Assembly: GCA_001662425.1 (NCBI GenBank)
Contig: BDDC01000871.1
Span: forward strand, 9,905-40,620
Direction: 5' to 3'
Source of the DNA: Chlamydomonas sphaeroides
Taxonomy: Eukaryota > Chlorophyta > Chlorophyceae > Chlamydomonadales > Chlamydomonadaceae
Length of the DNA stretch: 30,716 bases
This document shows, one piece after another, positions 30,349 to 30,716 of this stretch. Below the pieces are notes generated by a model. The model did not search any database and had not been told where the DNA came from. It saw only the letters and a program-made list of their open reading frames with translations. Numbering within the stretch: position 1 is the stretch's first letter; every line of letters starts with the position of its first letter. Both the position numbers and the translations under genes were made by a program.

Positions 30349-30677
30349 CTGTACGGCAGGACGGCAGCACACGGTGCCACGAGCTTTAAGGCGCCGCCGA
30401 GATGTAGTACGTACGGAGAGCACGCACACAGTCGCGCGCGCGCAGCGGCGTTGCCGTGGCGTGCTGCGATGCTGCAGCAGGCCGCACCGCCGCACCGCCG
30501 ACCCGCCGACCCGGGCCCCGCCGCGCGGCCGCCAGCCAGCAAGCCTCCCAGCGCCGCCCCGGGCAGCAGAAAGGCAACCGCTCGGCCCTCCAGCCCGCAC
30601 CCTCTGCTGCGCTCCTGGCCCAGCCCCCTCCCTCTCCCTCCCCTCTCCGCAACTAGTTCGTTACTCCCATGGTACAT
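30349..30677. other. Upstream of the SEC14-GOLD exons, no exon resolved
   Basis: It lies immediately before the first supported SEC14-GOLD exon. An open minus-strand frame crosses it, but its translation has no recognisable CRAL-TRIO N-terminal sequence. It is read as intron, 5' UTR or an unrecognised first exon. Confidence 0.4.
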
Positions 30678-30716
30678 CCCCCTCCCTCCCTCCCTCCCTC
30701 CCTCCCTCCCTCCCTC
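30678..30716. repeat. CCCT microsatellite at the window edge
   Basis: At least nine CCCT units run off the right end of the window. The array may continue beyond it. Confidence 0.95.

Noticed and set aside
30386..30656. Open minus-strand frame as the first exon of SEC14-GOLD
   Set aside because: The translation lacks the expected CRAL-TRIO N-terminal pattern and no donor/acceptor pair in phase with 30348 could be defended.

Overview
The window looks like nuclear DNA of a chlamydomonad/volvocine green alga. It is very GC-rich and has dense short GT-AG introns, 15-30 nt micro-exons, proteins interrupted by Ala/Gly/Pro low-complexity runs, and a possible TGTAA polyadenylation signal. The species cannot be named from sequence alone. 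All gene models were built by hand by joining open frames at splice consensus with consistent phase; nothing was checked against a database.

Layout, left to right: (1) the 3' half of an exostosin-like (GT47) glycosyltransferase gene on the + strand, ending at 2596; (2) about 4 kb without a convincing gene (2597-6570), holding a 79-bp tandem duplication, hairpins and palindromes; (3) a complete 18-exon minus-strand gene (12704-6571) for a 1,039-residue single-pass receptor-like kinase with signal peptide, beta-rich ectodomain, one membrane helix, full TKL-type kinase domain and a 256-residue tail; (4) a complete 4-exon minus-strand gene (18308-13297) for a 1,446-residue MYND zinc-finger protein with a C-terminal membrane anchor; (5) a poly-C run and assembly gap (18698-19056); (6) a complete 15-exon minus-strand gene (25985-19404) for a 566-residue secreted kinase-like protein with DRHxxN and IDND motifs, resembling the FAM20 or PI3/4-kinase-like superfamily; (7) a minus-strand SEC14/CRAL-TRIO-GOLD lipid-transfer gene (30348-26458) whose 5' end is not resolved.

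All five products are predicted to be membrane-linked, secretory-pathway or lipid-transfer proteins. An exostosin-type transferase and a possible FAM20-like kinase in one window recall animal glycan biosynthesis, but that link is inference only.

The most unusual signal is a recurring structure: short tandem copies of exon edges together with their splice sites ('exon echoes'), one in the exostosin gene (offset 115 bp) and three in the secreted kinase-like gene (offsets 108, 122, 130 bp). None of the offsets is a multiple of three, so using the extra copy would usually shift the frame. One pair brackets an AT-richer 90-bp segment, like a target-site duplication around an insertion. These may record intron gain, intron lengthening or failed exon duplication.
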